DNA from: Dactylosporangium vinaceum
GTDB taxonomy: Bacteria; Actinomycetota; Actinomycetes; Mycobacteriales; Micromonosporaceae
NCBI RefSeq assembly: GCF_019904175.1
Contig: NZ_CP061913.1
Span: forward strand, 9,858,001 to 9,922,000
Direction: 5' to 3'
DNA length: 64,000 nt
In this document: positions 1 to 7,326 of the stretch, piece by piece
Layout: each line of letters opens with the position of its first letter
Position numbering within the stretch: position 1 is the first letter of the stretch
Notes under the pieces: generated by a model
What the model saw: only the letters and a program-made list of their open reading frames with translations
Databases searched by the model: none
What the model was told of the DNA's origin: nothing
Translations under genes and position numbers: made by a program

Positions 1-2070
1 GCCCGTCGCGTCGTCGAGCGTCGTCACGCCCTCCAGCATCACCCGCAGCTCCTGCGCGACCTGCGGGTCGAGCACGCGCCGGGTCTGCTGCGGAGCCGGC
101 TTCGTCACCGTCCCGTCGGGCGCGATGACCTTCTTCACCACCGTCGGCTGGACGTAGAGGCCGTCGTTGGCGATCGCGCCGTAGACGGCCGCCATCTGCA
201 TCGCCGTGGTCGCCACGCCGTTGCCGATCGGGATCGAGCCCGGGCTCGACCCCGACCACTGGTTCGGCGGCAGCAGCTGGCCGGGCGACTCGTTGGGCAG
301 CCCGACGCCGGTGCGCTGACCGAGACCGAACTTCTGCTGGTACTCGTACAGCTTGTCCTTGCCCAGACGATCCGCGACGGCGATGGTGCCTACGTTCGAC
401 GACAGCGCCAGGATGCCCGGTATCGTCATCTGCGTGCCGTTCTTCTGCGGCGGGTGGTCCGTATAGGTCGTGTCGCCCTTCTTCACCGTCGAGTTCACCG
501 TGATCGTCGAGCTGGGGGTGATGACCCCCTCCTGCAGCGCCGCGCCCATGACGATCGCCTTGTGGATCGAGCCCGGGTCGAAGACCGTCGCCGTGCACTG
601 GTCCTTGACCAGGCTGAGGTCGGTGCTGCCGGGGCCGGTGGCGGCGAAGGACGGGTAGCTCGCCATCGCCATCACCTCCATCGTCTTCGCGTCGAGCACG
701 ATCGCCGAGGCGAAGTCGGCCTTGAGCGGCTCCATCCGGTCGGCCAGGGCCTTCTGCACCGAGTACTGCAGGTCCTGGTCGATCGTGAGCTCCACCGAGC
801 TGCCCGGGCGGGCCGGCTTGAGCTCCTCGTAGCCGTAGGGCTGCGGCACGTCGAGCTGGCCCTCGCCGTGCTCGTAGGTGTGCAGCCCGTCGACGCCTTT
901 GAGCACCGAGTCGTACTGCTTCTCGATGCCCATCTGCCCGACCAGGTCGGGCCGGGAGGTGTAGCCGATGATGTTCGAGGCCAGGTCGTAGCCGGGGATC
1001 TCGCGGCGCTCGTCCCGGTCGACCTTGAGCGCGCCGACGTGCATTGCCCGGATCCGGTCGCCGTCGGCCACGTCGATCTGGTGGACCAGGTATTCGAACT
1101 GCACGTTCGTCTTGCCGTCGGCCGCCTTGTGCGGGGTCATCTTGCGTACCAGGTCGGAGCGCAGCACGCCGTACTTGTCGAGGATCGCGAAGAGCTTGTC
1201 GGCGAGCGCCTCGGGGTCCTTGACGACCGTGGGGTCGACGGCGACGTAGCGGGTCTCGACCGAGTGCACCAGGATCTTGCCGTTGCGGTCGAGGATCGCG
1301 CCGCGGGAGGCCGGGAGCACGGCGTGCACCAGGCGGTCCTTGAGGCCCTCGGCGGCGTACGCGCTCGCGTCGGTGAGCTGGAGCTGGACCAGCCGCACCC
1401 CGATCGCGGCGAACATCGCCAGGCACAGGACGGTGGCCAGGCGCAGACGGCGGCGCGGCTCGGCGAGCTTGGGCAGCCGGGTGCGCCGGCCCAGGCGCGG
1501 CACCGCGACCCGGCTCTGCTTCTTGCGGACCGGCGCGCGTTTCGCCTGCGCCTTGCGGACCGGCTGGCCCCTGCGGTCGGCCGGCACCCGGCGGACCGGG
1601 GGCTTCTCGCGCTTCTGGGTGTTCTGCGCGCGCTTCGGCGGGGCCGTGCGCCGCGGCGGCGCCGGCGGCTCGTCCGGCTCATCCAGGTCGATGACCGGCT
1701 CGTCGGCGACCGCGGGCCGGCTGGAGCGGCGCCCGCCCGCGCGGAGCGGCTGCTCACTGCGGCCTCCCTGGAGGACCTCCAGGGCCGGGCGGAACGGATC
1801 TCCGCGCCGGGGCTCGGCCGAGGCGTCGCGGACCGACCGGCCGCGCGGGGTGTACCGCTTCGCCTCGGACATCGTCCCGCGCAGTGGTGGCTCCTCCGGC
1901 GCGCCACCACCGCCGGAACGGGAACGGGCGGAGGCACCGGCACCCCCCGCGCCGGCGCGACCGCCCGTTCGCTGGCGGCCGGCGCCACTCCCGCGAGCCG
2001 CGGCGTCGCGCTCGGCGCCCCCGCGCCGCTCGCTTCCGCCGCCCCGTCGATCAGGAGTGTCGCCAGCCAT
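1..2070 (-). CDS. ftsI: Penicillin-binding protein FtsI (septal transpeptidase), C-terminus cut by window edge
   Basis: Class B penicillin-binding protein that cross-links septal peptidoglycan in the divisome. 690 codons are present. A long Arg/Pro/Gly-rich cytoplasmic tail (about residues 1-210) precedes one membrane segment (about 220-245), as in the mycobacterial PbpB. The transpeptidase domain shows the active-site Ser in a GSIHK motif near residue 501 and SSN near 558; the final KTG box would lie just beyond position 1, so the gene is incomplete only because of the window edge. The ATG at 2070 is chosen because a GAAGGAAG ribosome site sits about 7 nt upstream; an in-frame ATG at 1872 is the alternative. 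It follows the ftsL-like gene by about 60 bp in the usual mraZ-rsmH-ftsL-ftsI order, which makes the identity firm. Confidence 0.93.
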   Translation of the reverse strand, partial: MAGDTPDRRGGGSERRGGAERDAAARGSGAGRQRTGGRAGAGGAGASARSRSGGGGAPEEPPLRGTMSEAKRYTPRGRSVRDASAEPRRGDPFRPALEVLQGGRSEQPLRAGGRRSSRPAVADEPVIDLDEPDEPPAPPRRTAPPKRAQNTQKREKPPVRRVPADRRGQPVRKAQAKRAPVRKKQSRVAVPRLGRRTRLPKLAEPRRRLRLATVLCLAMFAAIGVRLVQLQLTDASAYAAEGLKDRLVHAVLPASRGAILDRNGKILVHSVETRYVAVDPTVVKDPEALADKLFAILDKYGVLRSDLVRKMTPHKAADGKTNVQFEYLVHQIDVADGDRIRAMHVGALKVDRDERREIPGYDLASNIIGYTSRPDLVGQMGIEKQYDSVLKGVDGLHTYEHGEGQLDVPQPYGYEELKPARPGSSVELTIDQDLQYSVQKALADRMEPLKADFASAIVLDAKTMEVMAMASYPSFAATGPGSTDLSLVKDQCTATVFDPGSIHKAIVMGAALQEGVITPSSTITVNSTVKKGDTTYTDHPPQKNGTQMTIPGILALSSNVGTIAVADRLGKDKLYEYQQKFGLGQRTGVGLPNESPGQLLPPNQWSGSSPGSIPIGNGVATTAMQMAAVYGAIANDGLYVQPTVVKKVIAPDGTVTKPAPQQTRRVLDPQVAQELRVMLEGVTTLDDATG

Positions 2071-2132
2071 GTCCCGACTTCCTTCGTTTGTCCACTATGG
2101 ACTTAGCGCCGCTCAGGAACTACGTGTCCGTG

Positions 2133-2699
2133 TCATTTGCTCGGTCCGGGCATCTCCAGCCTGGTGCCGTCGGGCAGCACCAGGAACGCCGGCGAGCGCG
2201 AGGGCACGAGCCCGTAGAACTTCGCCCGCGACGCGAGCGTCACCGGCGACTCCTTGTTGGCCAGATCGCTGCGCAGCCGCTCCTCGTCACGGTCGAGGCC
2301 CGCCTGCTTGGTCTTCAGCGCATCGAGCTTGAAGGCGTTCTCGGCGATCCGGGTGTTGAGCACCAGGATGCCGACGACACCGGTGAGCACCAGCGCCAGC
2401 ACCAGCGCCACGAACGGCGCCCGTGGCGCACTGACCGGCGCCGGCGGAGCCGCCCGGAGGCGGCCGCGCGCCGGGTCCGAGCCGGTGCTCGTGCTCGTGC
2501 TCGCCGGCTGGTTCGCCGGCTCGTGCTTGGTTACGTGGTCCGGCTCGTACTCTGGCTGCAGCGCCGTCGCACCGTCCGTCGGGTGGTTCCGCCGCGGCTC
2601 GAACTCCTCAGCGTTGCGCCCCGTGGTCCGGCCCCCCGACCGCGGCACACTCTGCTGACTCCTGCGCTGCCGATCGCTCGGCAGTGTCGTCACGTTCAC
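2133..2699 (-). CDS. ftsL: FtsL-like divisome protein
   Basis: Bitopic cell-division protein expected to bridge FtsQ/FtsB-type proteins and the FtsW-FtsI synthase. 188 residues: a polar N-terminal cytoplasmic half, one membrane segment around residues 100-120 (VALVLALVLTGVVGILVLN), then a Leu-rich coiled-coil stretch (about 122-155) and a short C-terminal extracytoplasmic tail. The sequence is poorly conserved in the family, so the name rests mainly on topology, coiled coil and position between rsmH and ftsI. The GTG start at 2699 directly follows the rsmH stop (TGAGTG), indicating translational coupling. Confidence 0.82.
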   Translation of the reverse strand: MNVTTLPSDRQRRSQQSVPRSGGRTTGRNAEEFEPRRNHPTDGATALQPEYEPDHVTKHEPANQPASTSTSTGSDPARGRLRAAPPAPVSAPRAPFVALVLALVLTGVVGILVLNTRIAENAFKLDALKTKQAGLDRDEERLRSDLANKESPVTLASRAKFYGLVPSRSPAFLVLPDGTRLEMPGPSK

Positions 2700-3683
2700 T
2701 CACACCTCCCCCAGTGTGTCGGCCCGTATCCCAGACGGATTCGGGCCTTGCTTGCGTTCCACCGCGCGGAGCCTGACTGACGCCGCGCGTGGGTTGGCCG
2801 CTGTTTCGGCCGGGCTGGAGAGCTCGGCTCCCCGGTTGAGCGCCCGCAGCTCCGGTTCGCTGCCGGGCGGCTCGAACGGCAGCTCGACCGGGACGGTCGA
2901 GCGGGTCCGCTCCGTGATCGCCTGTTTGACCAGCCGATCTTCAAGTGAGTGGTACGAGAGCACGACCAGTCGCCCCCCGGGCCGCAGCGCGTCGAGCGCC
3001 GCGGGAATCGCCCGCTCGAGGACCGCGAGCTCGCGGTTGACCTCGATGCGCAGCGCCTGGAAGGTGCGTTTGGCCGGGTGTCCGCCGGTGCGCCGGGCGG
3101 GCGCGGGAATGGCGTCGACGACGAGCTCGGCAAGGCGGGCCGAGCTGGTCAGCGGCGTCTTCTCCCGTTCCCGGACGATGAACGCGGCGATGCGGGAGGC
3201 GAACTTCTCCTCCCCGTAGACGCGCAGGACCCGGGTCAGGTCGCCGTGGCTGTAGGTGTTGAGCACCTCGGCCGCGGTGACACCGGTCGTCTGGTCCATG
3301 CGCATGTCCAGTGGCGCGTCCCGGGCGTAGGCGAACCCACGCTCGGCGACGTCGAGCTGCATCGACGACACGCCCAGGTCGAACAGTCCGGCGTCGATCA
3401 GTTCGCCGCCGAGGACCTCGGGCAGCTCGTCGTAGACGGCGTGCACGAGGCGGATCCGGTCGGCGAACGGCGCCAGCCGCTCCCCCGCGCAGCGCAGCGC
3501 CTGCGGGTCACGGTCCAGGCCCAGCAGCCGGGCCTGTGGGTGAGCCAGGAGCACCGCCTCGGCGTGGCCGCCGAGACCGAGCGTGGCATCCAGATACAGC
3601 GCACCCGGCCGGGAGAGCGCGGGGGCGAGCAGCTCGAGGCAGCGCTCGAGCAGCACGGGCACGTGAACGTCCCGCTCCCCCAT
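2700..3683 (-). CDS. rsmH: 16S rRNA (cytosine-1402-N4)-methyltransferase RsmH (MraW)
   Basis: SAM-dependent enzyme that methylates N4 of C1402 in the decoding region of 16S rRNA. 327 aa, normal family length. It begins with the family signature HVPVLLERCLELL, followed by a SAM-binding loop (LDATLGLGGHAEAVL, about residues 28-42) and the later conserved segments VVLSYHSLEDRLVKQ and PNPSGIRA. The ATG at 3683 has an AGGGGG ribosome site 7 nt upstream. It is the second gene of the dcw cluster; a 196-bp gap (3684-3879) separates it from mraZ, and no gene was seen in that gap. Immediate contact with the ftsL-like start suggests the two are co-translated. Confidence 0.96.
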   Translation of the reverse strand: MGERDVHVPVLLERCLELLAPALSRPGALYLDATLGLGGHAEAVLLAHPQARLLGLDRDPQALRCAGERLAPFADRIRLVHAVYDELPEVLGGELIDAGLFDLGVSSMQLDVAERGFAYARDAPLDMRMDQTTGVTAAEVLNTYSHGDLTRVLRVYGEEKFASRIAAFIVREREKTPLTSSARLAELVVDAIPAPARRTGGHPAKRTFQALRIEVNRELAVLERAIPAALDALRPGGRLVVLSYHSLEDRLVKQAITERTRSTVPVELPFEPPGSEPELRALNRGAELSSPAETAANPRAASVRLRAVERKQGPNPSGIRADTLGEV

Positions 3684-3879
3684 CGTCGACCCCCTGCCGG
3701 CGGCGGGTTCGCGGCCCGCCGTGTGCTACGACTTGCTTCAAGTGCGCGAGCGCCGTACCGCCAGCTCCCCATCCGCCCCTCCGCCCTGGCACCGGGGAAG
3801 TGGTGTCAGGACTTCGAGAAAATCGAGCGGCTGGAGAGCTGCCGGTACGGCGGCTCAAGTCGGTAACTGCAGTTGGACC

Positions 3880-4311
3880 TCACAGCCCTCCCGGCAGCAC
3901 CCCCTCCTCGATGCCCGCGAAGTCCTCTTCGCTTTCGGCGAGGTACGTGTCCCACGCCTGCCGGTCCCAGATCTCCACCCGAGTGCTCGCCCCGATCACC
4001 ACGAGGTCGCGGTCCAGCCCGGCATATTCGCGAAGATGCTGCGGGATGGTGACCCGGCCCTGGCGGTCGGGAACCTCGTCGTGCGCGCTGGCGAAGAACA
4101 CCCGGCCGTAGGCCCGGGCCGCCTTGTTCGTCATCGGTGCGGCGCGAAGCTGCTCGGCGATCCGGGCGAACTCGGCGCCGGGGAACACGTAGAGGCAGCG
4201 CTCCTGTCCCTTGGTGATCACGACACCTCCCGCCAGTTCGTCCCGAAACTTGGCCGGCAGGATCAACCGGCCCTTTTCGTCCAGGCGAGGAGTGTGGGTG
4301 CCCAAAAACAC
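3880..4311 (-). CDS. mraZ: Transcriptional regulator MraZ
   Basis: DNA-binding regulator of the division/cell-wall cluster with two AbrB-like SpoVT domains. The start is set at the GTG at 4311, giving 143 aa (the standard length) beginning VFLGTHTPRLDEKGRL; the open frame runs further upstream to 4464 but that extension is Gly/Pro-rich and unlike the family. A GGAAGGGGTGG ribosome site precedes this GTG. Both half-repeats are visible: LDEKGRLILPAKFR (about residues 8-21) and DRQGRVTIPQHLREYAGL (about 87-104). Its own promoter carries three GTGGAG repeats at exact 10-bp spacing (4382-4407), the arrangement expected of MraZ operators, implying autoregulation. Confidence 0.95.
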   Translation of the reverse strand: MFLGTHTPRLDEKGRLILPAKFRDELAGGVVITKGQERCLYVFPGAEFARIAEQLRAAPMTNKAARAYGRVFFASAHDEVPDRQGRVTIPQHLREYAGLDRDLVVIGASTRVEIWDRQAWDTYLAESEEDFAGIEEGVLPGGL

Positions 4312-4381
4312 GGACAGCCACCCCTTCCCACCGCGAACGGTCCCCCCGGGGCCGGCCGAGCCCCCCGGCTCCGCCATCGCG

Positions 4382-4407
4382 CTCCACTGTACTCCACTTC
4401 CCTCCAC
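4382..4407 (-). promoter_or_regulatory. Probable MraZ operator upstream of mraZ (three 10-bp-phased boxes)
   Basis: On the minus strand GTGGAG occurs three times with identical 10-bp spacing (plus-strand CTCCAC at 4382-4387, 4392-4397 and 4402-4407), 71 bp upstream of the mraZ start. MraZ proteins studied in other bacteria bind short G-rich direct repeats spaced one helical turn apart in their own promoter, so this is a strong candidate autoregulatory operator. No binding evidence is available here. Confidence 0.75.
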
Positions 4408-4595
4408 CGTCAACGGAAAACACCCTGATCCGGCGCCCGGCTCCGTGAAGAATTCCCACGTCAAACGGGGTTGCCGCCGGGTGGAGGACGCTGGGCGTGC
4501 CCGATCGGTGGAGGGCGTTTTCCCTGCTCAAGAATCCGGACAAACCGCCCGGCAAGGTCGACATCTCCACGCTCCCGGCGCATTCGGGGACTCCG

Positions 4596-4645
4596 GTGGA
4601 GGGAAGTGGGGGGCCGTGGGCCGACCGCGTGGAGAGGAGTGGTGG
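4596..4645 (+). promoter_or_regulatory. Second MraZ-like repeat cluster, facing murT-gatD
   Basis: Plus-strand GTGG boxes lie at 4596 (GTGGAG), 4606 (GTGGGG) and 4616 (GTGGGC), again exactly 10 bp apart, followed by an offset pair at 4629 (GTGGAG) and 4639 (GTGGTG), also 10 bp apart. Further single copies occur at 4481 and 4508. The cluster lies 65-115 bp upstream of the murT start and points toward it, mirroring the cluster upstream of mraZ. The 398-bp mraZ-murT intergenic region thus holds two oppositely oriented repeat clusters. Confidence 0.55.
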
Positions 4646-4709
4646 ATTGGGGGGCTCGCCCGCTCCGGGTAGGGTCAGCGGCACGCCATCAAGACCGTGG
4701 AAGCGAGAG

Positions 4710-5954
4710 ATGACGGACAACAAGCTCCCGATGCGGGCGAAGCTCGCCTCCTCACTGTCGCGCGGTGCCGCCGCGCTGTCACGCGCCACCGGACGCGGCG
4801 ACGGATCGGTCATCGGCGGCCGCATCGGCCTCATGATCGACCCCAACCTGCTCGCCGAGCTGGCCACCGGCCGGCAGATCGCGCTGATCTCCGGCACCAA
4901 CGGCAAGACGACCACTACCCGCCTGACCGCGGCGGCGATGGGCGTGCTCGGCCCGGTCGCCACCAACAGCCTGGGCGCCAACATGCCGACCGGACACACC
5001 TCGGCCCTGGCCAAGGCCGGCGCCACGCCCTATGCGGTGCTGGAGGTCGACGAGCACTACCTCAAGCAGGTGCTCGACCAGACCAGCCCGCGGGTCGTCG
5101 CCCTGCTCAACCTGAGCCGCGACCAGCTGGACCGGGCCAAGGAGGTCGCCATGATGGCGGCGCTGTGGCGTGACGCCCTGGTGGGCCGGGACCTGCACAT
5201 CGTGGCCAACGCCGACGACCCGATGGTGGTCTGGGCCGCGGGCAAGGCCGTCGCCCAGGGCACCGCGGTGACGTGGGTCGCGGCCGGCCAGCGCTTCCAC
5301 GACGACTCCTGGGTGTGCCCGGAGTGCGGCGCCTCGATCGAGCGCAACGGGGAGCAGTGGGCCTGCGTCGCGGGCAACCTGAGCCGGCCGATCCCGCACT
5401 GGACGGTGTCCGGGGACGGGGTGGTCGACAACACGGGGACGTACCACCAGATCACGCTGCAGCTGCCGGGCCGGGTGAACCGCGCGAACGCCGCGACCGC
5501 GCTTGCCGTCGCCGCGCACTTCGGGGCGCCCACGGCGAAGGCGGTGCCGGAGCTGGCCAAGGTCGCCTCGGTCGCCGGCCGCTACGCCACCGTGCAGCGC
5601 GACGGGCGGACCATCCGGCTGCTGCTGGCCAAGAACCCGGCCGGCTGGCTGGAGTCGTTCGACATGGCCGAGGACGTCCCCACGCTGCTCGGCATCAACG
5701 CCCGCGACCCCGACGGCCTCGACACGTCGTGGCTCTACGACGTGGACTTCTCCCCGCTGCGCGGCCGCCGGGTCCTCATCACCGGCGACCGGGCCATGGA
5801 CCTCGCGGTGCGCCTGGAGGTCAACGAGGTGCCGTTCGAGCACGTGCGCTCGTTCGGCCAGGCGCTCTCGCTCGTCCCGCCGGGCCGGCTGGAGGTCATC
5901 GCCAACTACACCGCCTTCCAGGACATCCGAGCGGAGCTGGACCGTGTCAACTGA
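4710..5954 (+). CDS. murT: Lipid II isoglutaminyl synthase, Mur-ligase subunit MurT
   Basis: With GatD it amidates the D-Glu alpha-carboxylate of the lipid II stem peptide to D-isoglutamine. 414 aa from the ATG at 4710 (GGAAGCGAGAG upstream); an open frame reaches back to 4497 but its translation there is unlike the family. The Mur-ligase P-loop GTNGKTTTTR lies at about residues 62-71, and a Cys-rich zinc-ribbon insert (CPECG ... WACVAG) at about 204-225 is the feature that marks MurT among Mur ligases. A C-terminal DUF1727 domain follows. The last 11 nt overlap gatD, so the two subunits are translationally coupled. Potential MraZ boxes upstream may place it under dcw control. Confidence 0.95.
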   Translation: MTDNKLPMRAKLASSLSRGAAALSRATGRGDGSVIGGRIGLMIDPNLLAELATGRQIALISGTNGKTTTTRLTAAAMGVLGPVATNSLGANMPTGHTSALAKAGATPYAVLEVDEHYLKQVLDQTSPRVVALLNLSRDQLDRAKEVAMMAALWRDALVGRDLHIVANADDPMVVWAAGKAVAQGTAVTWVAAGQRFHDDSWVCPECGASIERNGEQWACVAGNLSRPIPHWTVSGDGVVDNTGTYHQITLQLPGRVNRANAATALAVAAHFGAPTAKAVPELAKVASVAGRYATVQRDGRTIRLLLAKNPAGWLESFDMAEDVPTLLGINARDPDGLDTSWLYDVDFSPLRGRRVLITGDRAMDLAVRLEVNEVPFEHVRSFGQALSLVPPGRLEVIANYTAFQDIRAELDRVN

Positions 5955-6654
5955 GTCGCACCTGCGCCTGATCTGGCTGTACCCCGACCTGCTCTCCACC
6001 TACGGCGACCGGGGCAACCTGCTGATCCTGGCCCGCCGGGCCGACCTGCGCGGCCTGCCGGTCGAGTGCGCCGAGGTGCGCGCCGACCACCCGGTCCCCG
6101 CGGACGGCGACATCTACCTCATCGGCGGCGGCGAGGACGGCCCCCAGGCCCTGGCCGCCCAGCGCCTGATCGAGGACCGCGGCCTGCACCGGGCCGTGGA
6201 GCGGGGCGCGACGATCTTCGCCGTCTGCGCCGGCTACCAGCTCATGGGCCACTCGTTCTACGCCAAGGGCGCCAAGTATCCGGGCCTGGACCTGCTCGAC
6301 ATCGACTCCAACCGCGGCGAGACCCGCGCGGTCGGCGAGCTGGCCGGCGAGACCCACCCGGCCCTGGGCCTGCCGGCCCTGACCGGCTTCGAGAACCACG
6401 GCGGCCGCACGACCCTCGGCCCCGGCGTGAAGCCCCTCGCGAAGGTCACCACCGGCATCGGCAACGACGGCCAGTCCGAGGGCGCCTGGAACGGCCGCAT
6501 CCTGGGCACCTACTCCCACGGCCCGGCCCTGGCCCGCAACCCCGCGATCGCCGACCTGCTCCTGCGCTGGGCCACCGGCCAGAACATGGAGCCCATCGAC
6601 GACCGCTGGCCCACGGCCCTGCGCAACGAGCGGCTGTCAGCGATCGCCAAGTAG
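5944..6654 (+). CDS. gatD: Lipid II isoglutaminyl synthase, glutaminase subunit GatD
   Basis: Class I glutamine amidotransferase-like subunit (CobB/CobQ type) that supplies ammonia to MurT. 236 aa from the GTG at 5944, the usual family length; the open frame extends upstream within murT but that part is a shadow. The nucleophile Cys is in FAVCAGYQLMG (about residue 96), and the catalytic His is in GTYSHGPALARN (about 191). Early LYPDLLSTYGDRGN is typical for GatD. The start overlaps the murT end by 11 nt and a strong terminator follows 10 nt after the stop, so murT-gatD forms a closed two-gene operon. Confidence 0.95.
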   Translation: MSTESHLRLIWLYPDLLSTYGDRGNLLILARRADLRGLPVECAEVRADHPVPADGDIYLIGGGEDGPQALAAQRLIEDRGLHRAVERGATIFAVCAGYQLMGHSFYAKGAKYPGLDLLDIDSNRGETRAVGELAGETHPALGLPALTGFENHGGRTTLGPGVKPLAKVTTGIGNDGQSEGAWNGRILGTYSHGPALARNPAIADLLLRWATGQNMEPIDDRWPTALRNERLSAIAK

Positions 6655-6664
6655 CGAACGGGAA

Positions 6665-6695
6665 GACCGGGCGCCCCTTGGCGCCCGGTCTTTTC
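6665..6695 (+). terminator. Rho-independent terminator after gatD
   Basis: Perfect 11-bp stem (GACCGGGCGCC / GGCGCCCGGTC) with a CCTT loop, followed by TTTTC. It sits 10 nt past the gatD stop and also lies just downstream of the convergent Uma2-like gene, for which the reverse reading has only a weak T tract. Confidence 0.9.
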
Positions 6696-6698
6696 GCG

Positions 6699-7253
6699 TC
6701 AGTCGAGGTGGTCGGCCGGCGAGGTCTGCAGCAGCCAGGCCAGCGGCATCTTGGCGTACTCCTCGTATGCGCCGTCCGGCCCGAGGCGATTGAGCGAGGC
6801 CGTCAGGGCGGCGTCTCGATTGACGACCCAGTAGTGGGCGATGCCGGCGGCGGCGTATTCGCCGCGCTTCGTCATCATGTCCATCGCCTCCGAGCCCGGC
6901 GACACGATCTCGACCACGAGCACGAGATCGGCGACGTCCAGCCATACGCCGTCGGGCGCCGGACTGCGCCACACGCTGAGATCCGGGATACGGCCACCGA
7001 CGAGACCCGACCCCGGAATGCGGATGCCGGCGGCCTGCAGGATCTGGTCGGCCGACCATCCCGCAGCGGCGAGCCACAGCATCAGGCGGGTGGCGATTTT
7101 CGCATGCTCCGAGTCGGGCGGCGGCATGACTGAAAGCACTCCCTCAGGACTGGTTTCGTACCGGTGGCCGTTCGTGTCCGCAGCATTCATCGCCGCCAGG
7201 TCGTCGAGCGAGACGATGGCGGGCATGTGCATGCCGATGGCCTCAGCGCTCAT
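6699..7253 (-). CDS. Uma2-family (DUF820) putative endonuclease
   Basis: PD-(D/E)XK-fold protein of the Uma2 family, abundant in actinobacteria and cyanobacteria and of unproven role. 184 aa from ATG 7253. The nuclease-like core is visible: RIPDLSVWR (about residue 90, the family Asp), DLVLVVEIVSPGS (acidic residue, about 108-120), then a Lys and EYAAAGIAHYWVV. The alternative in-frame ATG at 7262 has no ribosome site; a TACCAT hexamer lies 7 nt before the 7253 ATG, so the transcript could be leaderless. It is a single gene between two terminators, without a methylase or toxin partner nearby. Confidence 0.8.
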   Translation of the reverse strand: MSAEAIGMHMPAIVSLDDLAAMNAADTNGHRYETSPEGVLSVMPPPDSEHAKIATRLMLWLAAAGWSADQILQAAGIRIPGSGLVGGRIPDLSVWRSPAPDGVWLDVADLVLVVEIVSPGSEAMDMMTKRGEYAAAGIAHYWVVNRDAALTASLNRLGPDGAYEEYAKMPLAWLLQTSPADHLD

Positions 7254-7280
7254 GGCGAACATGGTACGTGACCGGGTAAG

Positions 7281-7312
7281 CGAAAGGGCCGGCTCCAGAG
7301 TGGAGCCGGCCC
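7281..7312 (-). terminator. Rho-independent terminator after leuS
   Basis: Eleven-base-pair perfect stem (plus-strand arms 7286-7296 and 7302-7312) with a 5-nt loop, followed on the minus strand by TTTCGCTT. It lies 14 nt beyond the leuS stop codon. Confidence 0.85.
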
Positions 7313-7326
7313 CTCGGTGATACAGG

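Noticed and set aside
4312..4464. N-terminal extension of mraZ
   Set aside because: The extension has no similarity to the family and would place the operator repeats inside the gene; the GTG at 4311 gives the standard length and has a good ribosome site.
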